The notes under the pieces are model-generated. The model was not told the origin of the DNA, did no database searches, and saw only the letters and a list, made by a program, of their open reading frames with translations. DNA of 64,000 nt from DFXE01 sp032054765 (GTDB taxonomy: Bacteria; Bacteroidota; Bacteroidia; Bacteroidales; Tannerellaceae), in contig DAMBSC010000008.1 of assembly GCA_032054765.1 (NCBI GenBank), forward strand, positions 1 through 64,000, in the 5' to 3' direction. Below, piece by piece: positions 44,497 to 52,862 of this stretch. Every line of letters starts with the position of its first letter. Positions within the stretch are counted from its first letter, which is position 1. Made by a program: the position numbers and the translations under genes.

Positions 44497-45273
44497 CTAA
44501 TCACTAATCGTTAATCGTTTCTTAAGATATTCCATATAATCATAATCTGTAACATCTACTTTACAAGGAACCAGAGAAGCGTAACCGCTATCTAACGCTA
44601 ATGTATCATTATCCTGATAAATAGGCTTTTTGTTGTATAAAGAACCGGTAAGCCAATAAGCCGGATTACCCGAAGCATCTTCCGACTTCTTATATTCATT
44701 GACAAAACGGCTGTTAGACTGACGACAGACTTTGACTCCTTTTACTTGTGGCAAATCAGGAACGTTCAAGTTCAGATAAGTTCCATTCGGAAGTCCTTCT
44801 TTTAAAATCTGTCGCGCCAGTTTACGCCCCAACCGACAACATTCACTAAAGTCTGCATTATTATCATGACAATCAAGTGAGATACCGAAAGACGGTATAT
44901 CAAGTATACATCCTTCTATTGCAGCCCCCATAGTGCCGGAATAATGTACACAAACGGCCATATTACCTCCGTGATTAATACCTGATACTAATAGATCAGG
45001 TTTTCTCTCCAAAATATCGTTCACGGCAAGCTTAACACAATCCACCGGAGTACCGGTACAACTGTATACCGTCAAGCCTTCTTCTTTTCTGAGCAGTTTA
45101 TATTGAATAGGAACAAGAGATGTGATTGCATTTGACATCCCCGATCGCGGGCTATCTGGTGCAAAGACCACCAACTCTCCTAAATCTCTTAAACATTCCG
45201 TTAAATCATTTATACCTTTAGCGCTAACGCCATCATCATTTGTTATCAAAATAAGCGGCTTATCTTTCATCAT
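44497..45273 (-). CDS. surE: 5'-nucleotidase SurE
   Basis: Dephosphorylates nucleoside 5'-monophosphates. Motifs PLILITNDDGVSAKGI (metal-binding Asp-Asp), PRSGMSNAITS and LLVSGINHGGNMAVCVHYSGTMGAA are intact. I chose the MMKDKPL start; an ATG 33 bp upstream would add MSIFTCQIKED, which is not part of the family. The last residues (KRLTISD) are encoded by a TTAATCG-type repeat, so the 3' end may be of repeat origin. Operon with lpxB. Confidence 0.93.
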   Translation of the reverse strand: MMKDKPLILITNDDGVSAKGINDLTECLRDLGELVVFAPDSPRSGMSNAITSLVPIQYKLLRKEEGLTVYSCTGTPVDCVKLAVNDILERKPDLLVSGINHGGNMAVCVHYSGTMGAAIEGCILDIPSFGISLDCHDNNADFSECCRLGRKLARQILKEGLPNGTYLNLNVPDLPQVKGVKVCRQSNSRFVNEYKKSEDASGNPAYWLTGSLYNKKPIYQDNDTLALDSGYASLVPCKVDVTDYDYMEYLKKRLTISD

Positions 45274-45338
45274 ATCTTCTTTTATTTGACATGTAAAGAT
45301 AGACAAAAATACCCTCTTCTATAAATGAAAAAGAAAAA

Positions 45339-45938
45339 TTAGAAGCGGTAACCAAAATTAAATTGGATAACCATATTCTTATATGATTTATCGGAGACAT
45401 TTATAGTTTCGCCATCCTGAACGAAACTATCCTTTGCTTTGTTGGTCAGACCAATATTTGCATTGGCTGAAACGACCAATCCCATTGGAAAGAGATATCC
45501 GGTACCCAAGACAGCAGCTACATCAAAAGGTTTTGTCATGTCACTATCCATCAGCTTACCACCATTTTCGTCATCGCTATATGAAAGTTTATTGACAGAT
45601 GCCTTAATACCAAGCTGCGGACCCACAAAGAAATTTAATCCTTTATATACATAGAACTTTGCCAGAACAGGTATATTCAGATAGTCATGCTTAAGATCTA
45701 CATCAGCAAATTTAAACTTTGAACCTTGCAGGGAATAATAAAGGCCCGCTTCAGCAGCAAAAATGGGTGTAACCATATACTCAGCCGCCACACCAAAGTT
45801 CAATCCGGGTTTCATACTTCCTCCCGTATTTGTGGTATTGGCGAGGTTTAATCCGGCTCTTGGAATAAAATGAAATTCTTGTGCACTTGTGTAGAGTGTC
45901 ACTAGTAATAATAGTAACAGACAGGTAATCTTTTTCAT
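45339..45938 (-). CDS. Outer-membrane beta-barrel protein (porin-like)
   Basis: A 199-residue protein with a signal peptide (MKKITCLLLLLLVTLYTSA) followed by an eight-stranded OmpX/OmpW-like barrel: FHFIPRAGLNLANTTNT, GLNFGVAAEYMVTPIFAAEAGLYYSLQGSKF, LNIPVLAKFYVYKGLNFFVGPQLGI and C-terminal MVIQFNFGYRF with a final aromatic. The function is unspecified. Stands alone between surE and purL. Confidence 0.85.
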   Translation of the reverse strand: MKKITCLLLLLLVTLYTSAQEFHFIPRAGLNLANTTNTGGSMKPGLNFGVAAEYMVTPIFAAEAGLYYSLQGSKFKFADVDLKHDYLNIPVLAKFYVYKGLNFFVGPQLGIKASVNKLSYSDDENGGKLMDSDMTKPFDVAAVLGTGYLFPMGLVVSANANIGLTNKAKDSFVQDGETINVSDKSYKNMVIQFNFGYRF

Positions 45939-45976
45939 TGGTTGAATACTGTTAAATGTTATTGTAAGTTAGTTTG

Positions 45977-48900
45977 TTATTGATTCGTTTCGATCCATTT
46001 ACGAGCATTAACAAACGCTTCAATCCACGGGGTTACTTCATCTTCACTTCTATCTTCCGGATAGTAACCACATTGCCACGGGAACATTGCCCGTTCAGGA
46101 TGAGGCATTATTGCTAAATGACGGTCATCTTTCGAACAAACCCCCGCTACCGCCCAGGGTGATCCGTTTGGATTTGCCGGATATCCGTCGTAATTATATT
46201 TTGCTACGATATTATATGCTGCTTCTTCATAAGGAAATGAGAACTTTCCTTCACCATGAGCAACCCAAGCCCCAATTTTATTTCCACTTAAAGAACCAAA
46301 CATTACTGAATTGTTTTTAGGGATCTCCAACGTCACAAACTCCGACTCAAATTTATGTGAGTCGTTATGAAGCATCTTATGTTTCTTTTCATGTTCAGGA
46401 TAAAGCAATTCAAGCTCTGCCATCAACTGACAACCATTACAGATACCTATGCTCAACGTATCTTTACGGGCATAGTAATTATCTATTGCTTTTTTAGCTC
46501 TTTCGTTATATAAGAACCCACCAGCCCAACCTTTTGCAGAGCCAAGTACGTCCGAATTAGAAAAACCGCCAACAAAAACAATAAAATGTATATCTTCCAA
46601 CGTTTCCCTACCGCTAGCCAGGTCAGTCATATGGACATCTTTCACATCAAAGCCTGCCAAATATAACGCATAAGCAGTTTCACGCTCACATTGTGAGCCT
46701 TTTTCACGGATCACGGCAGCTTTAATACCTGTCGGTTGACGACGGTCTGCCGAGAGGTTATAAGAAGCTAGTTTACCGGTAAAGTTATTGTTATATTTGA
46801 ATTCTAACGGTTGCATTTTGTAGTTCTCAAAACGATTACCTGCACAAATGCTACCACTCTGTTTAATATCCAGTTTGTAAGAAGAAGAATACCACACATC
46901 ACGCATATAATCAATACCGAAATGATATTGTACTCCGTCTTTTGAAACAAGAATATGACGTTCCTCCGTTGGTTTGGCAATAACAGCAAAACCAACACCG
47001 GCCTCCTGCATCAGATGTTCAAACGCTTTTTTATCTTTAACCTGCACAAATATTCCCGGATTCTCGGCAAATAGAGTTTTAACGATATCCGTTTCCGAAA
47101 GCTGATCCAAATTAACTTCCAGTCCGCCTTCTACATTAGAGAAACACATTTCTAACAGAGCCGTAATCATACCGCCAGCGGAGATATCATGCCCTGCTAA
47201 AATCAAACCTTTCTCTATAGCATCCTGAACAGCATTGAAAGCATCCGCAAAATATTCGGTATCTTTTACTGTCGGAACTTCATCTCCCAATTTATTGAGG
47301 GTTTGCGCAAAAGCAGAACCACCCAGTTTTAAATCGTCAAATGAGAAGTCTATATAATAAACAGAAGTATTTTTATCTGTCTTTAAAACCGGTGATACAA
47401 TTTTCTTTATATCGCTCACTTCAGCGCCAGCTGAGATAATTACGGTTCCCGGAGAAATAACTTTTTCCTTACCGTATTTCTGCGTCATCGACAATGAATC
47501 TTTTCCTGTTGGAATGTTTATACCCAGATCACAGGCAAAATCTGACACAGCCTGAACTGCGGCATACAAACGGGCATCTTCACCTTCGTTACGACAGGGC
47601 CACATCCAGTTTGCACTCAGTGAAACGCTTTCCAATTTATCTTTCAATGGAGCGAAAACAATATTCGTCAATGATTCTGCAATTGATAATACAGACCCAG
47701 CTGCCGGATCAATCATAGCAGCCTGTGGAGCATGTCCGATTGAGGTGGCTATACCGGCTTTACCTTTATAATCCAAGGCTACTGCTCCCAGGTCACTCAA
47801 TGGCAACTGTAATTCACCCTGACATTGCTGACGGGCAACTTTACCGGTTACGGAACGGTCAACTTTATTTGTCAACCAGTCTTTACAAGCAACAGCTTCC
47901 AGTTGTAATACATTCTCAAGATAATGGTGTAACTCCGATTCCTTATAAACAACCGGTTCATAGGCTTCATTAACTGTGTAATCGGTCATTACTGTTTTAG
48001 GAGGTTTCCCAAACATATAGTCGAGCTTCAGGTCGATTGGTTTTACTCCATCCGCCTGTTCGAAAACAAGTTTCATATCGTTTGTTGTCTCACCCACGAC
48101 ATACATTGGCGCACGCTCACGATCTGCTATATGTTTAACCAGATCTATGTCTTTTTCTTCCATCAATAGACCCATTCGTTCCTGGCTTTCATTTCCAATA
48201 ATTTCTTTGGATGAAAGTGTCGGATCGCCTATAGGAAGTTTACTCATATCGATATGTCCACCGGTAGCCTCAACTAATTCAGAAAGGCAGTTGAGGTGCC
48301 CTCCCGCTCCATGATCATGAATAGAAACTACCGGATTATTATCTGACTCTGCAATTGTACGGATTACGTTTGCTACACGTTTTTGCATTTCCGGATTGGC
48401 TCGTTGAACAGCATTCAGCTCGATTCCACTGGCATATAAACCAGTATCTACTGAAGAAACAGCTCCACCTCCCATACCGATACGGTAGTTATCGCCTCCC
48501 ATCACAATTACTTTCTCTCCCGGTTTCGGATCTCCTTTCAGAGCGTCGCGTTTATTAGCATATCCTACTCCACCGGCAAGCATAATAACTTTGTCGTATC
48601 CGTATTTTTTATTGTTTTCTTCGTGTTCGAACGTCAATACTGAACCACAGATCAGGGGTTGACCAAAATGGTTCCCGAAAACGGATGCTCCGTTGGAAGC
48701 TTTAATCAGTATTTCTTCCGGCGTTTGATAAAGCCATTGGCGAGGATCGAGTACTTTTTCCCACTCGCGTGCTCCTTCAGTACGGGGATATGATGTCATA
48801 TAGACAGCTGTGCCTGCTATCGGAAGAGATGCTTTACCACCGGCCAGACGATCACGGATTTCACCACCGCTTCCTGTAGCAGCACCATTAAAGGGTTCTA

Positions 48901-49663
48901 CGGTAGTTGGGAAATTATGAGTTTCAGCCTTCAATGAAATAACGGTATCGATATCTTTTATCCTAAAGAAATCAGGTTTATCACCGCTTGCAGGAGCAAA
49001 TTGTTCTATCCGTGGCCCTTCATTGAAAGCAACATTATCTTTGTAAGCTGAAACCAACTTATTCGGATTTACAGCTGAAGTTTTCTTGATTAATTTGAAA
49101 AGTGAACTTTCTTTCTCTTCACCGTCAATTACGAATACTCCATTAAATATTTTATGACGACAATGTTCGGAATTTACTTGTGCGAATCCATAGACTTCAC
49201 TATCGGTCAACTTCCTGTTCAACTTCTCGCTAATTTCATTCAGGTATGAGACTTCATCTTCGCTTAAAGCTAAACCTTCCTGAATATTATATGCTTCAAT
49301 ATCCTCTATAGAGATTACCGGATCAGGTTTCTTATTGATAGTGAATATCTGTTGATCCAGTCCTTTATAGATACGTTGTAACATAGGATCATGTTCTGCC
49401 TCAGCCGAAGCTACCGGAAAATATTCTTCAATACGAGTAATACTCTTTATACCCATATTCTGCGTAATTTCAACAGCATTGGTACTCCAAGGAGTGATCA
49501 TTTCACGACGTGGCCCAACAAACCATCCGTCAAACGACTCGCCTTCAAGAAGTGTAGCATCGCTAAATAACCAAACTAGTTTCTGAATATCATTGGGAGA
49601 TAATGTTTGTGCAACCTCAACAGCAAGCACAGTCTTCGTAGAAGACTTGAAAAATTGAATCAT
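45977..49663 (-). CDS. purL: Phosphoribosylformylglycinamidine synthase
   Basis: The large single-chain form (about 1228 residues) that makes FGAM with glutamine and ATP in purine synthesis. N-terminal region, then FGAM synthase domains (TGSGGEIRDRLAGGKASLP, KAETHNFPTTVEPFNGAATG, GGGAVSSVDTG, ADSHDISAGG-type HDISAGGMITALLEM), and the C-terminal glutaminase with GICNGCQLM (nucleophile Cys) and HPERAM plus EDRSEDEVTPW. I moved the start to MIQFFKSSTKTVLAVEV at 49663; the upstream ATG at 49726 adds 21 residues not seen in the family. Confidence 0.96.
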   Translation of the reverse strand: MIQFFKSSTKTVLAVEVAQTLSPNDIQKLVWLFSDATLLEGESFDGWFVGPRREMITPWSTNAVEITQNMGIKSITRIEEYFPVASAEAEHDPMLQRIYKGLDQQIFTINKKPDPVISIEDIEAYNIQEGLALSEDEVSYLNEISEKLNRKLTDSEVYGFAQVNSEHCRHKIFNGVFVIDGEEKESSLFKLIKKTSAVNPNKLVSAYKDNVAFNEGPRIEQFAPASGDKPDFFRIKDIDTVISLKAETHNFPTTVEPFNGAATGSGGEIRDRLAGGKASLPIAGTAVYMTSYPRTEGAREWEKVLDPRQWLYQTPEEILIKASNGASVFGNHFGQPLICGSVLTFEHEENNKKYGYDKVIMLAGGVGYANKRDALKGDPKPGEKVIVMGGDNYRIGMGGGAVSSVDTGLYASGIELNAVQRANPEMQKRVANVIRTIAESDNNPVVSIHDHGAGGHLNCLSELVEATGGHIDMSKLPIGDPTLSSKEIIGNESQERMGLLMEEKDIDLVKHIADRERAPMYVVGETTNDMKLVFEQADGVKPIDLKLDYMFGKPPKTVMTDYTVNEAYEPVVYKESELHHYLENVLQLEAVACKDWLTNKVDRSVTGKVARQQCQGELQLPLSDLGAVALDYKGKAGIATSIGHAPQAAMIDPAAGSVLSIAESLTNIVFAPLKDKLESVSLSANWMWPCRNEGEDARLYAAVQAVSDFACDLGINIPTGKDSLSMTQKYGKEKVISPGTVIISAGAEVSDIKKIVSPVLKTDKNTSVYYIDFSFDDLKLGGSAFAQTLNKLGDEVPTVKDTEYFADAFNAVQDAIEKGLILAGHDISAGGMITALLEMCFSNVEGGLEVNLDQLSETDIVKTLFAENPGIFVQVKDKKAFEHLMQEAGVGFAVIAKPTEERHILVSKDGVQYHFGIDYMRDVWYSSSYKLDIKQSGSICAGNRFENYKMQPLEFKYNNNFTGKLASYNLSADRRQPTGIKAAVIREKGSQCERETAYALYLAGFDVKDVHMTDLASGRETLEDIHFIVFVGGFSNSDVLGSAKGWAGGFLYNERAKKAIDNYYARKDTLSIGICNGCQLMAELELLYPEHEKKHKMLHNDSHKFESEFVTLEIPKNNSVMFGSLSGNKIGAWVAHGEGKFSFPYEEAAYNIVAKYNYDGYPANPNGSPWAVAGVCSKDDRHLAIMPHPERAMFPWQCGYYPEDRSEDEVTPWIEAFVNARKWIETNQ

Positions 49664-49748
49664 ATGATCGGTAAATTGTGTATCAATTAATACGTGAAAA
49701 ACCTTATTATTTGTTTTGCACTGCAAAGATAGTCAGAAATATATAAAT

Positions 49749-49826
49749 AATTGAAAATTGAAAGTTGAAAATTCAAAATGATTTGTGACAAAATCGTTTT
49801 CAACTTTCAACTTTCAATTTTCAATT
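49749..49826. repeat. 78-bp palindrome of the AATTGAAAATTGAAAGTTG family
   Basis: The left arm AATTGAAAATTGAAAGTTG and the right arm CAACTTTCAATTTTCAATT (with one extra CAACTTT unit) surround a short centre (AAAATGATTTGTGACAAAATCG). It is 22 bp upstream of the longer purL frame. Same family as 10994-11155, but with a much shorter centre. Confidence 0.7.
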
Positions 49827-49993
49827 AAAAAACTTTTGTATGTTACCTGATTTATCAATATTTTACCATCAAATTCAGACCATGTAAAAACGATGAAGAC
49901 ATTTAGAACATTATGCCAGGCTCTACTCAGTTTAAGACATTATCTAGAAGAATCCAGAAGTTTGGAACTTCTGGATTTCAGTATTTTTTAAGC

Positions 49994-50092
49994 CATGTGG
50001 ATATTTCCGTCAATGTTTATGGACGAACGCTTGCATTCATTCAGGCAAACAGAGACAAAGGTAAAATTAAAGTAAGACTCACATCTCCCTAA
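49994..50092 (+). pseudogene. C-terminal relic resembling a glycoside hydrolase family 2 tail
   Basis: A plus-strand frame reads HVDISVNVYGRTLAFIQANR then DKGKIKVRLTSP and a TAA at 50090-50092. The pattern N-x-Y/F-x-G-R-x-L-A-x-I-Q-(S/A) ... G-x-I-x-(V/L)-x-x-(S)-P resembles the C-terminal strands of GH2 beta-galactosidase-type enzymes. There is no start codon or upstream body, so this is a leftover of a deleted gene. The match is from memory of the family and short. Confidence 0.4.
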
Positions 50093-50130
50093 TTAAGCCC
50101 TTCAATACAACAATTAGAGTTAAATAACAA

Positions 50131-50163
50131 GAACAGGCTCAATTTTGAAATAAAACTGAGCCC
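50131..50163 (-). terminator. Terminator after the nucleotidyltransferase gene
   Basis: Minus strand: GGCTCAGTTTT pairs with AAAATTGAGCC around ATTTC (one G-T/A-C type mismatch), followed by a T-rich stretch. Placed just after the 50170 stop. Confidence 0.65.
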
Positions 50164-50169
50164 AAACTT

Positions 50170-51072
50170 TTAAAATAGTTTTTCAGGGTATTCGCCTGCA
50201 TCGACTAATGCCTGAATTTTATCTACAACGCCCTGCCGATCTTCAGCATACGTAACACCAAACCATTTGGAAGTTGTATCAAGAACTTTTACGGTAGCTT
50301 TTCCTTTGACGATCAGATCATTTACAAGTAGAGGAATAAAGAACTCACTTTTTAAATTCCCCATATTGGCTTTTAGGAATTCAATAAAATATTCATCGGA
50401 GTACTTAAAATAATCAGGTGTAAATCCCCACATATTCATTGAAACGGGTGTATTATCTGGTACAACTACCTTCTTTCCGTTTTCGTCAGTAAACTGAATA
50501 TCTCCGTCAATACGTTCAATGGCTGTACGCTCAACAATACCGGTTAAATAACCAGCGGCATTTGTTTCGCATACTCCGCGAGCAACCGAACCACTTTCAC
50601 TTAATGTATTTCCAATGCGGTACCCGATCATGCAATAATCATTTTCTTTGTCTGCCATTGCAGAAAGTGCTTTTCCTAATGTGGCAAAACTTTCACGCCC
50701 ATAGAAATCATCAGCATTGATCACTGCAAATGGTTCATGTATCACATTTTTACCCATCATAACCGCGTGATTTGTCCCCCATGGCTTTTCACGTCCTTCT
50801 GGCACGATAAAGCCTCCCGGTAACCGATCCAATTCCTGAAATACAATTTCTACCGGAATATGATTTTCATATTTAGAAATAATCTTTTTACGGAAATCTT
50901 CTTCAAAATATTCGCGAATAACAAAAACAAGTTTCCCGAATCCGCCGCGTATAGCGTCAAAAATGGAGTAGTCCATAATAGTTTCGCCGTTAGGGCCCAG
51001 ACCATCAAGCTGCTTTAATCCGCCATAGCGACTTCCCATACCGGCAGCCAATACAAATAAAGTTGGTTTCAT
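50170..51072 (-). CDS. Sugar-phosphate nucleotidyltransferase
   Basis: A 300-residue nucleotidyltransferase. The N-terminal LFVLAAGMGSRYGGLKQLDGLGPNGETIMDYSIFDAIRGGF carries the GxGxR nucleotide-binding loop, and FAVINADDFYGRESF has the metal-binding Asp. It resembles UDP-glucose/NTP transferases of the GalU or RfbA type, but the family annotation in Bacteroidota is only generic. Substrate not defined from sequence. Single gene. Confidence 0.85.
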   Translation of the reverse strand: MKPTLFVLAAGMGSRYGGLKQLDGLGPNGETIMDYSIFDAIRGGFGKLVFVIREYFEEDFRKKIISKYENHIPVEIVFQELDRLPGGFIVPEGREKPWGTNHAVMMGKNVIHEPFAVINADDFYGRESFATLGKALSAMADKENDYCMIGYRIGNTLSESGSVARGVCETNAAGYLTGIVERTAIERIDGDIQFTDENGKKVVVPDNTPVSMNMWGFTPDYFKYSDEYFIEFLKANMGNLKSEFFIPLLVNDLIVKGKATVKVLDTTSKWFGVTYAEDRQGVVDKIQALVDAGEYPEKLF

Positions 51073-51255
51073 ATGTTTATATTTACATTAGAATTAGAGT
51101 TGCCACAAAGATATAAATTAACTTTTAGCTTTTATAGGTTATTTCCGGCAACTATCTTATCATAAATCTCAATAAGAACGGAGAAATAACATCCACTAAA
51201 GGAGCTATATCTCATTATTTTGCACACGCCCCTCACTTCTGAATTTTAATTTTTT

Positions 51256-52179
51256 TCAAAATGTAATGGCTATACTCGCATTCTCTTTTTCCTTCGTCCA
51301 GGCTTCACCTTTACTAATCAGACGAATAAGTTCATTATCAATGGCCGGACATAATGGTTTCTTTATAACAATATCTTGCGGATGACCGTGTTTATCAACG
51401 GCAAATTCTATAATTATAGTACCTTTTATGCCTAAACATGAATTATCTGTGAGTTTTAAGTGTTCAAGAAGATACATCTTGTAAGCGTGGATACCGCTTA
51501 CAGGCTGAGGTACTTCTATTGTGCTTTTGATTTGAATACTATCTATAGTGAGTATGCCTATATCAGCCATCTTTTTTCTTTCTTCCATTTGAGAGGCTGC
51601 AGACCGGGCAGGAACAACTGTTTCATCTAATTCAAGGATAGAATCGTCGGCATCCTCATCTACTTTTAAAATTTCCACTGTTGATTTTTCTGCTTGTGCA
51701 TCATCCTGGATACTAATTTCTTCTGATTCCTGAGATTGCATTTCGCTTTCTTCTTCAATAACAAGTGCGGGAGGAGCCGGAACCGATTCTTGTTGAAGTC
51801 TTTTTTGTTGAGTTTGCTGACGGGAAAGCTCTGTTTGAGGCTGTGCAATCATCTCTTCTTCTGGAGTAGCAGTTGATTCTGATAAAGCGATTGTATCGGC
51901 CTGACTTTTATCATTTACTTCACTAAGAAACCAAATACCAAAACCCAAACATAATAATACACTGGCTGCTATGCTGAAGTTACGAATAAAGCTGTGCCTG
52001 CGGCGCGTTCTGTATTTAATGTTGCGTCGGATATCAGCAATGCGCCGGACATTTTGCTCGTTAGCTTTTTCGAAGCCCTCTATAGCATCAGCCAGGAAGG
52101 GATCTTCCATTGCTTCACGTTCCAGCCGGTTAGCCTCGCGTCCTCGCTTATCACCTTGTATATAACTTCGAAACTTCAT
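51256..52179 (-). CDS. TonB C-terminal-domain protein in an ECF sigma operon
   Basis: A 307-residue protein. The cytoplasmic N-terminus (GDKRGREANRLEREAMEDPFLADAIEGFEKA) is followed by a membrane helix at about 67-86, a long Glu/Gln/Ser-rich periplasmic spacer and a TonB-like C-terminal domain (LKLTDNSCLGIKGTIIIEFAVDKHGHPQDIVIKKPLCPAIDNELIRLISKGEAWT). The N-terminal piece occurs in Bacteroidota proteins partnered with sigma factors. The gene overlaps the ECF sigma gene by 4 bp, so it may both hold the sigma factor and sense an outer-membrane or periplasmic signal (inference). Confidence 0.78.
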   Translation of the reverse strand: MKFRSYIQGDKRGREANRLEREAMEDPFLADAIEGFEKANEQNVRRIADIRRNIKYRTRRRHSFIRNFSIAASVLLCLGFGIWFLSEVNDKSQADTIALSESTATPEEEMIAQPQTELSRQQTQQKRLQQESVPAPPALVIEEESEMQSQESEEISIQDDAQAEKSTVEILKVDEDADDSILELDETVVPARSAASQMEERKKMADIGILTIDSIQIKSTIEVPQPVSGIHAYKMYLLEHLKLTDNSCLGIKGTIIIEFAVDKHGHPQDIVIKKPLCPAIDNELIRLISKGEAWTKEKENASIAITF

Positions 52180-52751
52180 GCGGTATGTTTATCAATACAT
52201 GCTTTCAGATTGCGTTTCCCGTTCTGAATATAGCTCTTTACCTTATTTAACGCGTATCCTGTTATATCTGCAATATCAGCATACGACATTTCATCCATAA
52301 AGAAATGACCGATACAAATGCGCTGTTGCTCAGGGAGCTTTTGCATACAACTGCGTAATGCCTGCATACGTTCGCTATCAGCATCGCTTTCTTCTTCATT
52401 CAATAGATGCAGTATTTCATCGGATTCCATAATATTGACTCCGAAATCTACTGTTATTTCTTTGCTTTCTTTCCTTAGGATCTGTAAACAATGATTTTTA
52501 ACGACCGTATAGATCCATGTACGAAAGACAGCTATATCATAGTTTGCCACTTTAGGCAAAAGGTCTTCAAAAAGCTGCATGACGGCGTCCTGCGATTTAT
52601 CGGCATCGTTTAAATACTTGAGACAAACACCATACAACAAGGGAATATACCTGTCGTATAATGTGCCGAAGTAGTCTGCTTTGCCGGTTAGTTTATATTG
52701 TGAAAGCAACTCTTCGTCAGTTAGCTTCGATATGTTTCTACGTAAGAACAA
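52176..52751 (-). CDS. ECF-family RNA polymerase sigma factor (TTG start proposed)
   Basis: Sigma factor with region 2 (YFGTLYDRYIPLLYGVCLKYLNDADKSQDAVMQLFEDLL ... FRTWIYTVVKNHCLQILRK) and region 4 (LPEQQRICIGHFFMDEMSYADIADITGYALNKVKSYIQNGKRNLK). The upstream ATG at 52847 gives 32 extra residues without homology (MLNVSSLSYRLDFYSRF...). A good promoter box, TATTTTTG on the minus strand at 52766-52773, lies inside that extension, so the transcript would begin around 52759, and the first usable start is TTG at 52751 (LFLRRNISKLTDEELL). This gives a 191-residue protein, normal for ECF factors. Confidence 0.85.
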   Translation of the reverse strand: MFLRRNISKLTDEELLSQYKLTGKADYFGTLYDRYIPLLYGVCLKYLNDADKSQDAVMQLFEDLLPKVANYDIAVFRTWIYTVVKNHCLQILRKESKEITVDFGVNIMESDEILHLLNEEESDADSERMQALRSCMQKLPEQQRICIGHFFMDEMSYADIADITGYALNKVKSYIQNGKRNLKACIDKHTA

Positions 52752-52765
52752 GTCGTCTTTTTCGA

Positions 52766-52773
52766 CAAAAATA
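52766..52773 (-). promoter_or_regulatory. -7 promoter box deciding the sigma gene start
   Basis: TATTTTTG on the minus strand (TAnnTTTG consensus), preceded by a T run, 14 bp upstream of the proposed TTG start. If used, the leader would be only a few bases long. Confidence 0.5.
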
Positions 52774-52862
52774 AAAAAAAATTGCATGCTTTTATGGAAT
52801 CGGGAATAGAAATCCAATCTATAGGATAAAGACGATACGTTTAACATGTAAAAGAAAAGATT

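Larger units (their letters stand above)
49827..50169. other. Gene-free spacer with a terminator-like hairpin and a gene relic
   Basis: Holds a perfect 10-bp hairpin TCCAGAAGTT-TGG-AACTTCTGGA at 49953-49975, followed on the plus strand by TTTCAGTATTTTTT; the pseudogene tail at 49994-50092; and the terminator at 50131-50163. No intact gene is seen. Confidence 0.6.
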
